Part shown: positions 34,401 to 43,287 of the stretch, piece by piece
How positions within the stretch are numbered: position 1 is the stretch's first letter
Layout of the letters: each line of letters begins with the position of its first letter
Source of the DNA: Actinobacteria bacterium OK074
Lineage (GTDB): Bacteria; Actinomycetota; Actinomycetes; Streptomycetales; Streptomycetaceae
Direction of reading: 5' to 3'
Length of the DNA: 64,000 nt
Assembly (NCBI GenBank): GCA_001298575.1
Contig: LJCV01000274.1
Span: 1-64,000, forward strand
The notes under the pieces: generated by a model
Databases searched by the model: none
What the model was told of the DNA's origin: nothing
What the model saw: the letters and a program-made list of their open reading frames with translations, nothing else
Position numbers and translations under genes: made by a program

Positions 34401-35783
34401 TCAGCGTCCGCGGGCGGTCTTCTCGATGCTCTCCAGCACGGTCCTGGGGTCGCCGCCGGGGGCCACCGCGGCGCCGATGCGCCGGCGGATCGCGGTCGCG
34501 ACCTCGGACCAGTTGGTCTCGGACAGCGGGTAGAGGCGCATGTTCTGGAGGGAGTCCAGGCCGCCCCACAGCGCCTTGTAGTCCGGGTTCGCGCGCATCG
34601 CGTCGCTCACCGACGTGGTCACGGGCAGGAGTTGGTACTCGGTGGCCTGCTCGCGGACGTACTTGTCGCGGTACAGGAAGTCCAGGAAGCGGCCGATCTG
34701 GGTGCGGTGGCCGCGCTGTTTGAAGCCGAGGATCCAGTCGGCGGTGCCCATCGTGGGTACCGCGCGGCCGTCGCGGCCGGGCAGCGGGACGGTGCCGTAG
34801 GAGACGGAGTCCGCCGAGTCGGCGATCTGCCGCATCAGCGACAGCGGGGCGTCGACCATGGCCGCGTCGCCGTTGGTGAACGCCTCAAGTGCCTTGTCCA
34901 GGTTGAGCTTTGCCGGTGCGACCGGGCCGGTCAGGCCCTCGGCGACGAGCGTGGACTTCAGCCACTGGAGGGTGGAGACGTTGGCGGCGGAGTCGAGGGA
35001 GTAGGCGCCGGTGTCGCCCGTGTAGCCGCCGTCCCCGGCCAGCAGCCACAGCAGGGTCTCGGCCTCGGCCTCCTGCGGACCGAGCGGCAGCGCGATCGGG
35101 TACGTGACGCCCTGCGCCTTCAACACCCGGGCGTCGACCAGGAGTTGCTGCCAGGTCTTGGGCGGGGTCAGTCCGGCCCGGCGGAACAGGGTCTTGTTGT
35201 AGAACATCAGCCGCGTGCTGGCCGTGAACGGCAGCCCGTACTCCTCGTGCCCCACCTTGCCCGCGTCCGCGAGGCTCGGCACGAACGACGCCTGGGTCCT
35301 GATGGAGAGGAGGTCCTCGGCGTCGTAGAGCAGCCCGTCGGCCGCGTACTGGGCGTAGCTGCCGGTCTGGACGATGTCGGGGGCCTTGCCCTGCTTCACC
35401 AACGCGGCGACCTTGGCGTCCACTTGGTCCGCCGGGTACACCTTGGCGACCACGTCGACACCGGGGTTGGCGGCGTGGAAGGCGAGGGCGACGCGGTCCC
35501 AGTAGCCCTGCGAGTTCTTGTGCACGCTGTCGCCGTAGTTGGCGGCCACGACGGTGAGCGTGACCTTCGTGCCACTGCCGGTGTCCGTCCCGCACCCGGC
35601 GGTCCCGGCACCCAGCCCGAGCACGACGAGCAGCGCACCGGCCCGCCGGAACCCCGTCCGCCCGAACCCCGTCCGCCGAAGCCTCGTCCCCCGAAGCCCG
35701 GCCCGCCGAAGTCCCGCTCCCAGGACGCCCGTTGCGCGGCCCCCCGACCGCCGTGCCGTCGCCCCGCGGATCCCGTGCCGCAC
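34401..35783 (-). CDS. Orphan sugar ABC transporter binding lipoprotein
   Basis: A 460-residue extracellular solute-binding protein (family 1). The hydrophobic segment ALLVVLGLGAGTAGCG ends in a lipobox cysteine. The mature part has LTVVAANYGDS, FHAANPGVDVVAKVYPADQ, KQGKAPDIVQTGSYAQYAADGLL, GLPFTASTRLMFYNKTLF and FTNGDAAMVDAPLS, all typical of carbohydrate-binding proteins. No permease or ATPase gene is adjacent, so it must use another system. The GTG start at 35783 (after GGAGGTGGG) gives an Arg-rich stretch of ~45 residues before the hydrophobic core, partly coded by five 15-bp repeats; a later start cannot be ruled out. Confidence 0.85.
   Translation of the reverse strand: MRHGIRGATARRSGGRATGVLGAGLRRAGLRGTRLRRTGFGRTGFRRAGALLVVLGLGAGTAGCGTDTGSGTKVTLTVVAANYGDSVHKNSQGYWDRVALAFHAANPGVDVVAKVYPADQVDAKVAALVKQGKAPDIVQTGSYAQYAADGLLYDAEDLLSIRTQASFVPSLADAGKVGHEEYGLPFTASTRLMFYNKTLFRRAGLTPPKTWQQLLVDARVLKAQGVTYPIALPLGPQEAEAETLLWLLAGDGGYTGDTGAYSLDSAANVSTLQWLKSTLVAEGLTGPVAPAKLNLDKALEAFTNGDAAMVDAPLSLMRQIADSADSVSYGTVPLPGRDGRAVPTMGTADWILGFKQRGHRTQIGRFLDFLYRDKYVREQATEYQLLPVTTSVSDAMRANPDYKALWGGLDSLQNMRLYPLSETNWSEVATAIRRRIGAAVAPGGDPRTVLESIEKTARGR
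35643..35717 (-). repeat. 15-bp tandem repeat, 5 copies, in signal peptide region
   Basis: Five adjacent units of the type CCGCCGGAACCCCGT / CCGCCGAAGCCTCGT. They encode a 5-residue Arg-rich repeat (RRTGF-like) before the hydrophobic core of the lipoprotein signal. Confidence 0.85.
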
Positions 35784-35985
35784 GGATCCCACCTCCGCCG
35801 TTCTCCTTGCATGACACGCGTAGAACAAGGATCTCGATCGTAGGCCGCGGCCCAACGCCGCACAGGTCCACCGGCGTTGCGTTCTGGTTCCGGGGCTGTG
35901 ACGCCAGGGGCGGGGTGTTACGGGTGAGTTGACGGCCGGGGACCCCCGGCCGTCGCCCGACCCGCACACCCCGGCCACTCGCGCT

Positions 35986-37221
35986 TCAGTCCCCCTTCTC
36001 GCTCTCGCGAACCACGACCCGCACCCCGTCCTTCCACACCTCCGTCACGTTCGACGACAGCGCCGGGAGGTCGTACGCGTCGCCCTCGACGAGCACCAGG
36101 TCGGCCCGGCGGCCCGGTTCGAGGACGCCCAGGTCGTCGTGGCCCAGCAGTTGGGCCGCCGAGGACGTGGTGGCCGCCAGCACCTCGCCCGGGCTCATGC
36201 CGCAGCCCGCCATCAGCGGGAGTTCGTCCAGGTTGGTGCCGTGCGGGCCGATGCCGCTGTCCGTGCCCATGGCGATGCGGACGCCCGCCTCGGCGGCCCG
36301 GCGTACGGAGTCGGCGTGCACCGCGGCGACCTCCTCGGCCTTGCGGACCATGGCGTCGGGGATCTGGACTCCGGCCCGGGCCGCGCGGATCACCGCCACG
36401 GGGGCGATCAGCGTGGGTACCAGCCACGTGCCCCGCTCCAGCATGAGGTCGATGGCCTCGTCGTCGAGGTGGATGCCGTGTTCGACGGAGCGGACCCCGG
36501 CGCGGACGGCGTTCTTGATGCCGTCGGCGCCCTGGGCGTGGGCCATGACGTAACGGCCCTGGGTGCTCGCCTCGGCGACCAGGACGTCGAGTTCCGCCGG
36601 GGTGAACTGGCTGTGCCGGGGGTCGTCGCGCGGCGAGAGGACCCCGCCGGTGGTGCACACCTTGAGCACGTCCGCCCCGGCCCGCAGCAGGGTGCGGGCG
36701 GTGCGGCGCATCTCGTCCGGGCCGTCGGCGATTGCGGACGGCCGGCCCGGGTGCGGTACGGCGAGACCGACGCACTGGCCCGAGGGCATCCAGTTGTCGC
36801 CGTGGCCGCCGGTCTGGCTGATCAGGCCGATGGAGATCTGGACGCGTGGGCCCGCCACCAGGCCGTCCTCGACCGCCTGTTTGACGCCGAGGTCGGCGCC
36901 GGCGGCGTCGCGGACCGTGGTGATCCCGGTCTCCAGGGTGCGCCGCAGGTTCACGGCCGCCTCGAAGAACTGATACGAAAACGGTTTCTGCAACGCTCCG
37001 AGCAGGCCGATCCCGTTCAGCGTGAGGTGGACGTGGCAGTCGAACAGGCCCGGCAGCAGGGTGCGGCCGGCGCAGTCGACGTGGGTGTCGCCGTCCAGGC
37101 CCGTGCCCACCTCGACGATGCGGCCGTCGGCCACCACCACGTCGGCGGGTGCGGGGTCGGCGCCGGTGCCGTCGAAGACGAGGCCGCCCGTGAACACCGT
37201 ACGGAGTGCTGGGGTGTTCAC
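35986..37221 (-). CDS. Metal-dependent amidohydrolase (imidazolonepropionase-like)
   Basis: A 411-residue amidohydrolase-superfamily enzyme. Metal ligands are seen in FDCHVHLTLNG, ADVLKVCTTGGV (possible carboxylated lysine), VMAHAQG, VEHGIHLDD and the late aspartate IAMGTDSG. This subgroup includes prolidase-like and imidazolonepropionase-like enzymes that cleave dipeptide or cyclic amide bonds. The GTG start overlaps the symporter stop by GTGA, making it the fourth gene of a coupled operon M20 hydrolase - DUF3311 - symporter - amidohydrolase. Together they suggest uptake and hydrolysis of an N-acylated or peptide-like compound (inference). Confidence 0.9.
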   Translation of the reverse strand: MNTPALRTVFTGGLVFDGTGADPAPADVVVADGRIVEVGTGLDGDTHVDCAGRTLLPGLFDCHVHLTLNGIGLLGALQKPFSYQFFEAAVNLRRTLETGITTVRDAAGADLGVKQAVEDGLVAGPRVQISIGLISQTGGHGDNWMPSGQCVGLAVPHPGRPSAIADGPDEMRRTARTLLRAGADVLKVCTTGGVLSPRDDPRHSQFTPAELDVLVAEASTQGRYVMAHAQGADGIKNAVRAGVRSVEHGIHLDDEAIDLMLERGTWLVPTLIAPVAVIRAARAGVQIPDAMVRKAEEVAAVHADSVRRAAEAGVRIAMGTDSGIGPHGTNLDELPLMAGCGMSPGEVLAATTSSAAQLLGHDDLGVLEPGRRADLVLVEGDAYDLPALSSNVTEVWKDGVRVVVRESEKGD

Positions 37222-38672
37222 GCGGTCACCGCCACCGGCTCGTCGCTCTCGGACTCGGGTGACGCGTTGCGCGCGACGAACCGCTCGGCGGTCGCAGCGA
37301 GGGCCAGGACGACGAGGTTGGCGCCGAGGCCGACCAGGCCGACGTTGACGTTCCCCGCCAGCCCCTTCTCCCAGAACGTCAGCCAGATGACGACGAGTTC
37401 GCCCACGAACAGCCCGGCCAGGACCGGCACCTTGCCCACCGGGCGGCGGGCCAGGAAGCCCAGGCCGATGGCGGGGGCCAGTTGGACGGTGCCGCTGTAG
37501 GTGAGCAGCAGCAGGTTGGCCAGCAGGTCGGGGCGGAAGATCGCCAGCAGCAGCGACAGCCCGCAAGCGGCCACCACCGTGCCGTGGTTGATCCAGAACT
37601 GGGTGCGCTCGGCCCGTACCCGGGCGATGTTGCGGGCCACCAGCGAGGAGATGCCGATCAGGATGCCCGCCGCCGGCACCATCGCCGTCGCGATGGCCGC
37701 GACCACCACCAGACCCGTCGCCCACGAGGGCAGGACCTGCTTGCTCAGCGTCAGCAGGATGCCGTTGGCCGCGGTGCCCGGCTTGACCACCAGGACGGCG
37801 GCGAAGCCGACGATGACGGGCATCAGGATGCAGAGTTCGTACAGCGGCATCCAGGTGTAGTTGCGGCGCAGGACCTTCGGGTCGCGGGCGGACATCACGG
37901 CGGGCCAGGCGTGCGGCAGACACATCAGGCCGACGCCGATCGCGCTGACCAACATGCTTGTGGTGAACCAGACTTGGTCGGTGGGTCCGGCGTGGATCGT
38001 CAGCATCTCGGGGTGCAGCCTGTCGATGCGGTGGAACATCGCGCTGACGCCGCCCGCGAAGTGGGCGGGCACGGCGACCAGCAGCACGGCCAGCACGACC
38101 AGCATGATGACGTCCTTGAAGTACGACGTCATCGCGACGCCGTGCAGCCCCGCCCACAGGACGAAGGCCACCACCAGCGCACTGCCGATGATCATGCTGA
38201 GGGTGCCGGAGGCCGAGTTGCCGGTGACCAGCTGGACGATCAACCCCAGCCCGGTGATCTGGAGTTGGAGGTACGGCAGCACGAAGACGACACCGAGGAC
38301 GGCCGCGACCGTGCCGAGGAGTTTGCTGTCGTAGCGGTCCTCCAGGTAGTCGCCCTGGGTGAGGTAGCCGCGCTCCTTGCCCAGCGCCCAGAGGCGTTTG
38401 GCGAGGAAGAACAGCACCATGTAGCCGATGGGGATGTACGGGAGGGCGTACAGGGCGGCGACTCCGCCGCTGAAGGCCAGGCCCGCCATGCCGAGGAAGG
38501 TGAAGGTGGTGAACACCTCGCCGGCTTGCAGGAACCACATGCTCACCGCGCCGAAGTTCCGTCCGCCGACGGCCCATTCGGACAGGTCGGCGGCGGGCTT
38601 GCGGCGCCCGGCGAAGCCGAGGACACCGATCAGCACGATGCCGGTGAACGTCATGATGAGGATGGTCGTCAC
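37218..38672 (-). CDS. Sodium:solute symporter (SSS family)
   Basis: A 484-residue transporter with about 13 membrane segments and the SSS landmarks DLSEWAVGGRNFG, FTTFTFLGMAGLAF, LTQGDYLEDRYDSKLLG and IATAMVPAAGILIGISSLVARNI. SSS members import sugars, amino acids, pantothenate or monocarboxylates with Na+. Start GTG 38672 overlaps the DUF3311 stop. Paired with a small DUF3311 membrane protein and two hydrolases; the substrate is probably what those hydrolases cleave. Confidence 0.92.
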   Translation of the reverse strand: MTTILIMTFTGIVLIGVLGFAGRRKPAADLSEWAVGGRNFGAVSMWFLQAGEVFTTFTFLGMAGLAFSGGVAALYALPYIPIGYMVLFFLAKRLWALGKERGYLTQGDYLEDRYDSKLLGTVAAVLGVVFVLPYLQLQITGLGLIVQLVTGNSASGTLSMIIGSALVVAFVLWAGLHGVAMTSYFKDVIMLVVLAVLLVAVPAHFAGGVSAMFHRIDRLHPEMLTIHAGPTDQVWFTTSMLVSAIGVGLMCLPHAWPAVMSARDPKVLRRNYTWMPLYELCILMPVIVGFAAVLVVKPGTAANGILLTLSKQVLPSWATGLVVVAAIATAMVPAAGILIGISSLVARNIARVRAERTQFWINHGTVVAACGLSLLLAIFRPDLLANLLLLTYSGTVQLAPAIGLGFLARRPVGKVPVLAGLFVGELVVIWLTFWEKGLAGNVNVGLVGLGANLVVLALAATAERFVARNASPESESDEPVAVTA

Positions 38673-38905
38673 TGGTCGGCCCCCTCGGTGATCGCGGCCG
38701 TCTCGGCCAACTCGCCGCTTTCGCGGGACATCAGACGCTCCGTCAGCAGCAGTGCGGGCGTGCACATCACGCACCAGGCCGCGCCCCAGACGAGCATCCG
38801 GGGCAGACCGAACCACAGCCCGTCGGTGTTGACGAACGGCAGGAAGGGCATGAGGGCCAGCGCGAGCGCGGGCACGGCGGGGATCAGATGGTAGGGGCGC
38901 AGCAT
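38669..38905 (-). CDS. DUF3311 small membrane protein
   Basis: A 78-residue protein with two hydrophobic segments (LIPAVPALALALMPFLPFV and MLVWGAAWCVMCTPALLL) and a Glu-rich C-terminus. DUF3311 proteins are regularly encoded next to Na+/solute symporters and may be accessory subunits. ATG 38905 overlaps the M20 stop (TGATG); a GTG one codon earlier is equally possible. Confidence 0.82.
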   Translation of the reverse strand: MLRPYHLIPAVPALALALMPFLPFVNTDGLWFGLPRMLVWGAAWCVMCTPALLLTERLMSRESGELAETAAITEGADQ

Positions 38906-40131
38906 CACGCGGCCTCCTTGGGGAGATCGCCGACACGGCCGAAGTCCAGTCGGCGGACGGCGAGTTCGGCGAGCAGGGCGGAGCCGTCGCAGACAACGCT
39001 GTCGTCGAAGGCGGCGAGCGGGGAGTGGTTGCCGGGCGCGTTCTGCGGGTCGCCGGTGGTGTTGGCGCCGAGGAAGACGAAGGCGCCCGGCACCCGGTCC
39101 AGGACCCGGGAGAAGTCCTCCGAGCCGGTGATCGGATCGGTCATCGGCTCGAAGCGCTCCTCGCCGAAGGACTCACGGACGGTGTCGGCGAGGAAGTCGT
39201 ACTCGGCGGCGTGGTTGACCGTGACCGGGTACTCGGGGACGAACTCGGCCTCGACGGTGAGGCCGTGGGCCGCCGCGATGCCCTCGCAGAGGTGTACGGC
39301 GACCTCGGCCGCGCGTTCGGCGGCGGCCGGGGAGAAGGTGCGGACGGTCGCCTCGAAGACGGCGTCGTCCGGGATGACGTTGCGCCGGGTGCCGGCGTGG
39401 AAGGTGCCGACGGTGACCACGACCGGGTCGAAGACGTCGAACCGCCGGGTGACCATCGTCTGTAGCGCGGTGACCATCTCGCAGGCCGCCGCCACCGGGT
39501 CCAGCGCGGCGTGCGGCCGGGAGCCGTGCCCGCCCGCGCCGACGACCCGTACGTGCAGGCCCGCCGAGGCCGCCATCAGGGTGCCGGGACGGGAGGCGAA
39601 GACACCGTTCGGATACGACGACGAGCTGACGTGCAGCCCGTAGGCGGCGTCGACCGGGCGGCCCGCCGCCGCCAGCACCCCCTCCTCGACCATGTGCCCG
39701 GCGCCGTCCCAGCCCTCCTCGCCCGGCTGGAACATGAACACCACGTCCCCGGCGAGGCTTTCGCGCCGGTCGGCGAGGAGCCCGCCGGCGCCGACCAGAC
39801 CGGCGGTGTGCAGGTCGTGGCCGCAGGCGTGCATGGCGCCGTCGATCCGGGAGGCGAACTCCGCGCCGGTGCGCTCGGTGACCGGCAGCCCGTCCATGTC
39901 CCCGCGCAGCAGGACGACGGGGCCGCCGGGCCCGCCCCCGCCGCGCAGCACGGCCGTGACGGAGGACAGCGACGTGCCCGTGCTGATCTCCAGCGGCAGC
40001 CCGTCCAGCGCGGCCAGCACCTTCTCCTGGGTGCGCGGCAGGTGCAGGCCGATCTCCGGTTCCTGGTGCAACTCCCGGCGCAGGACGGCCAGTTCGCCCT
40101 GGAGTTCACGCGCGTCGTCTCGCAGATTCAT
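38905..40131 (-). CDS. M20 family amidohydrolase/peptidase
   Basis: A 408-residue M20D-type hydrolase (hippurate hydrolase / N-acyl-amino acid amidohydrolase group). Metal ligands and catalytic residues are in HACGHDLHTA, FMFQPGEEGWDGAGHM, YGLHVSSS and ITGSEDFSRVL; the dimerisation domain has GGHGSRPHAALDPV. ATG 40131 follows GGGGAGAGGG closely, a strong ribosome binding site. It starts the operon and is divergent from an Lrp-type regulator. Confidence 0.93.
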   Translation of the reverse strand: MNLRDDARELQGELAVLRRELHQEPEIGLHLPRTQEKVLAALDGLPLEISTGTSLSSVTAVLRGGGGPGGPVVLLRGDMDGLPVTERTGAEFASRIDGAMHACGHDLHTAGLVGAGGLLADRRESLAGDVVFMFQPGEEGWDGAGHMVEEGVLAAAGRPVDAAYGLHVSSSSYPNGVFASRPGTLMAASAGLHVRVVGAGGHGSRPHAALDPVAAACEMVTALQTMVTRRFDVFDPVVVTVGTFHAGTRRNVIPDDAVFEATVRTFSPAAAERAAEVAVHLCEGIAAAHGLTVEAEFVPEYPVTVNHAAEYDFLADTVRESFGEERFEPMTDPITGSEDFSRVLDRVPGAFVFLGANTTGDPQNAPGNHSPLAAFDDSVVCDGSALLAELAVRRLDFGRVGDLPKEAA

Positions 40132-40208
40132 CCCTCTCCCCTCAACGGCCGCTTCCGCAACCCCAGGACACTGCCCACGTCGGCAGGCGCTCGCGCATCG
40201 GGCGCCGT

Positions 40209-40279
40209 GCGGATCTCTCTTCTGGTCGGTCATGATGAGAGAGCGGTGCATCGCCGTGGCACATTGTGAAGAGATCCGC
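40209..40279. promoter_or_regulatory. Inverted repeat GCGGATCTC...GAGATCCGC between divergent genes
   Basis: GCGGATCTC (40209-40217) and GAGATCCGC (40271-40279) are perfect 9-bp inverted arms 53 bp apart in the shared promoter region of the M20 operon and the Lrp-type gene. The arrangement fits binding by a multimeric Lrp protein. Confidence 0.6.
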
Positions 40280-40311
40280 CACGCAAGGGCTCCGAAACCG
40301 AAGGATCCGCC

Positions 40312-41400
40312 ATGCTGTCCGAATCCGACCTCGCTCTGGTCAACGCGTTGCAGGTCCGTCCGCGCGCCCCCTGGTCGCTGATCGGCAGGGCGCTGGGCGT
40401 CGGCCCGGTCACGGTGGCCCGGCAGTGGGAGCGGCTGGTCGAGCGGCGCGAGGCGTGGCTGACCGCCTACCCGGGCTCCGCCGTCGCGGAACGGCTGGTC
40501 TTCGCCTTCGTGCAGGTCGACTGCGCGCCCGGCGAGGCGATGCGGGTGGCCCGTACGGTGGCCGGGGACCCGCAGTTGACGGCGGTCGACTACGTGGCCG
40601 GCCCCTGTGACCTGGTGCTGCACCTGGTGACGTCGAGCCTGGAAGCGGCGTCGGGCTACGTCATCGACCGGCTCTCGGGGCTGCCGGGGGTGGTGGGGAC
40701 GCGGACCCTGGTCGCGCCCCGGCTGTACGCGGAGGGCAGCCGCTGGCAGGTACGGGCCATCTCGCGCGACCAGCGCGACACGCTCACCGCCGACGCGCAG
40801 CCGTCATCGACCGTGGCACCGGCCGCGCCGCCGCGCTTCGGCGAACTGGACCGCGCCCTGCTGCTTGCCCTCGGCGCCAACGCCCGTGCCACGCATACCG
40901 AGTTGGCCGAACAGCTCGGCGTCGGCGCCAGCACGGTCCGCCGCCATCTGACCGCGGCCCTGACGGGCGGGGCGATCCGGCTGCGCTGCGAGATCGCCCG
41001 CTCCCTGTCGCCCGCCCCGGTGACCATGCTGCTGTGGCTGCGGGTGCCCCCGGACCAACTGGAGCGCTCCGCCCGGACGTTGGGCAGACTCCCCGAGGTG
41101 CGCATGTGCGCGGCGGTCAGCGGGGCGGCCAACCTCCTGATCGGCGTGTGGCTGCGCTCGCTCGCCGACGCGGTGGCGCTGGAGAGCGAGATGGTGGCGA
41201 AGCTGTCCCGGCTGGAGATCGTCGACCGTGCGGTCACCCTGCGGCCGGTGAAGCTGGGCGGCTGCCTGCTGGACGAGCGGGGGCGCATCGAGGGGCGGGT
41301 GCCGCTGGATCTCTGGGCGGATGACGGGGGGTTGGGGGTGGGCGTCGGGGGAGGCGACGGCGGGCAGGACGGGCCGCGCGGGCTGCCTCTCAGGAACTGA
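40312..41400 (+). CDS. Duplicated Lrp/AsnC-type regulator
   Basis: A 362-residue protein made of two Lrp/AsnC halves. Half one: LSESDLALVNALQVRPRAPW, IGRALGVGPVTVARQWERLV. Half two from about residue 175: GELDRALLLALGANARATHT, LAEQLGVGASTVRRHLTAAL. Each is followed by an effector-like ferredoxin-fold domain. This is twice the normal 150-residue size and is common in actinomycetes. The Gly-rich C-terminus overlaps the stop of the converging PstS-like gene by 11 bp. It is divergent from the M20-symporter operon and is its likely regulator. Confidence 0.9.
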   Translation: MLSESDLALVNALQVRPRAPWSLIGRALGVGPVTVARQWERLVERREAWLTAYPGSAVAERLVFAFVQVDCAPGEAMRVARTVAGDPQLTAVDYVAGPCDLVLHLVTSSLEAASGYVIDRLSGLPGVVGTRTLVAPRLYAEGSRWQVRAISRDQRDTLTADAQPSSTVAPAAPPRFGELDRALLLALGANARATHTELAEQLGVGASTVRRHLTAALTGGAIRLRCEIARSLSPAPVTMLLWLRVPPDQLERSARTLGRLPEVRMCAAVSGAANLLIGVWLRSLADAVALESEMVAKLSRLEIVDRAVTLRPVKLGGCLLDERGRIEGRVPLDLWADDGGLGVGVGGGDGGQDGPRGLPLRN

Positions 41401-42988
41401 CCGGCTCCGGCCCGGTCTCGACCGGGCTGCACACCAGCGGTTTGGCCAACTCCGAGCACGGGCGGTCCCCGTGCGCCCGGATGACGTCCTTGCCGACCTC
41501 GTTGGCGAGGTAGCGCAGGAACCCGGCGGCGAGGGAGTCGGCGGGCGGCTCGCCGTAGGTGTAGGCGTACTCGGTCTGCCAGTACGGGTACGCGCCCTCG
41601 TCGGCGCCCGCCAGAGTGGCCTGGTAGCCGTCGATGCGGACCTGCTGGACGTTCGTGCTGGTGGCGGCGTCGCCGGCCTCGCTGTAGCCGAGGGCGCCGC
41701 GGGTGGCGCCCACGGTGTCCAGCAGGGCGCTGGTGCTGTCCGTCTCGCAGCGGCCGTACGTGGCCGGGTCGAGGTCGGCGCAGTCGTCCACGGTGACCAC
41801 GAGCGACTTCTCGCCCTTCAGGACCTTGTCCTCGAAGGTGGTCCGGGTGCCCGAGCCGGGGTGGCGGCTGACGAGGTGGATCGGCACGTCGTTGCCGTTC
41901 ACCTGGCTCCAGTTGGTGATTTTCCCGGCGTAGATCCGGCGGACCTGATCGAGCGTCAGATCCTGAACTCCCGCGTCCTTGTTGACGACCAGCGTGAACA
42001 GCAGCAGGGCGACGGGCCGGGGCAGCAGTTGCGGACGACGGTCGCCCTTCGGCCCGTCGCTGAACGTCAGGCGGTCACCGAGTCCCTGACTGCCCGTCAA
42101 CTTCGCCTTGAGGCCCGCCTCGTCGAGGTCGGCGAGCCCCGACACACTGCTCTGGAAGGTGTCGCCGGTGATGGGTATCCGGGCGTCCGGACAGCTCTTC
42201 GTGTACTGCTCGGCGGCGTCCTTCACTACCGGCGCGAACGCGGTGGAGCCCGACAGCGTGAGGGTGCCGCTCGCGCAGTCCAGGGGCGCGGCCACGGCGT
42301 CGTGGCGGGTGAAGGTGAGGACGGACTGGCCGACGCTGACCAGCACGAGGAGCGCGAGCACCCACCGCACCGGCTTCGAGGCGAAGGGGTAGTACTCGGT
42401 CCGCCGGATCCCCCCCCCCCCCACCCCGCCGACGATCCGCGCGATGATCTTGGGCTCGGGGAACTCGCTGTCGGTGAAGTCCCGCGCCCGCTCCAGGATC
42501 GCGAGGACCTTGTAGTGGTCGCCGCGGTTGAGCTTCACCTTGGGCAGGTCGATCACGTCGCGATGGACGCTGAGACCGTGCGGGGTCCCGGGAGTCGGGC
42601 CCGTGCCGACGAAGAACCCCGCCAGCGCCTCGTGGCTCATCTCGGTCACCGCCATGCCGACGACGTGCCGCCCCGTGAACTTGACCTTGATGCCCGCGTG
42701 CAGGTCGCCGTCGGGCGCCTGGTAGTCGCCGGTCACGATCGGCGCCCAGCCGCTGTTCTCGAACCGCAACAGCACGAACGACGGATCCCGCAACTGCCGC
42801 CCGTCCGCCTCCTGCAACTGCTGGAGCACCCCCGCGTACGGCAGCGACGCCGCGTCCTGGGCGGTGGTGTCCATCTGCACGCGATACCCGAGCCGCTTGC
42901 GCCCCGCGAACACGAACTCCCACAACGCGGCGACCAAGGGCAGCATCAGCCCGATCACGGCAAAGAAGTACTGCCCATAGCCATCCAC
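41390..42988 (-). CDS. Membrane fusion protein with PstS-like substrate-binding domain
   Basis: A 532-residue protein with an N-terminal membrane helix (FAVIGLMLPLVAALWEFVF), a soluble domain of about 180 residues (RLGYRVQMDTT... IIARIV), a second helix (VRWVLALLVLVSVGQSVL, near 215) and a C-terminal PstS/PBP_like domain with TLTLSGSTAFAPVVKDAAEQ and SRHPGSGTRTTF, the phosphate-binding signature loops. The N-terminal domain is unfamiliar to me. A glycine run between the soluble domain and the second helix is encoded by 13 consecutive G. GTG 42988 follows GGGGGAG by 6 nt. No pst transporter genes are adjacent, so it may be a phosphate or anion sensor rather than a transporter subunit (inference). 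Confidence 0.8.
   Translation of the reverse strand: MDGYGQYFFAVIGLMLPLVAALWEFVFAGRKRLGYRVQMDTTAQDAASLPYAGVLQQLQEADGRQLRDPSFVLLRFENSGWAPIVTGDYQAPDGDLHAGIKVKFTGRHVVGMAVTEMSHEALAGFFVGTGPTPGTPHGLSVHRDVIDLPKVKLNRGDHYKVLAILERARDFTDSEFPEPKIIARIVGGVGGGGIRRTEYYPFASKPVRWVLALLVLVSVGQSVLTFTRHDAVAAPLDCASGTLTLSGSTAFAPVVKDAAEQYTKSCPDARIPITGDTFQSSVSGLADLDEAGLKAKLTGSQGLGDRLTFSDGPKGDRRPQLLPRPVALLLFTLVVNKDAGVQDLTLDQVRRIYAGKITNWSQVNGNDVPIHLVSRHPGSGTRTTFEDKVLKGEKSLVVTVDDCADLDPATYGRCETDSTSALLDTVGATRGALGYSEAGDAATSTNVQQVRIDGYQATLAGADEGAYPYWQTEYAYTYGEPPADSLAAGFLRYLANEVGKDVIRAHGDRPCSELAKPLVCSPVETGPEPVSS
42410..42422. repeat. C13 homopolymer inside the PstS-like gene
   Basis: Thirteen consecutive C (G on the coding strand) encode GGGG at about residue 195. 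A single-base slip would truncate the protein before its second membrane helix, so this is either a contingency-type tract or a place to distrust the read. Confidence 0.88.
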
Positions 42989-43170
42989 GACTGACTCCCC
43001 CGAGAACAAAGGCGGTTGGGAGGGCCATGGTGACGCCGGCGCCAGGTGCGCCGACGATCCTGCGGCTTACTTTCCCGCCGAATTCACCGGGGGGTCATGT
43101 GGGACATCGGGAGTTTGCCGGGGGAGGGGGCAACTCCTAACGGAGGGGCGCCTTTTCGGTGGAGGGGGGC

Positions 43171-43262
43171 ACCAGCGCCCCGATAGGGGCGCGGGGCTGT
43201 GCCAATGTGCGGCTCCGCCGCGTGGGCGCGAGCAACCACAACGAACCCGCACCCGGCAGCAT
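43171..43262. repeat. Streptomyces-type intergenic palindromic repeat
   Basis: GCGCCCC-GATA-GGGGCGC (43175-43192), then GGGGCTGTG, GCGGCTCCGCCGC and GTGGGCGCGAGCAACCAC. This order of elements recurs in intergenic DNA of many Streptomyces genomes as I know them. It may also act as a terminator for the aminotransferase transcript, which ends at 43288 on the minus strand. Confidence 0.65.
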
Positions 43263-43287
43263 CCCCCCACCCCAACGGCGAACTCCC

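Noticed and set aside
34401..35978. Longer start for the orphan binding lipoprotein
   Set aside because: Residues before 35783 show no ribosome binding site and look like shadow; GTG 35783 follows GGAGGTGGG.
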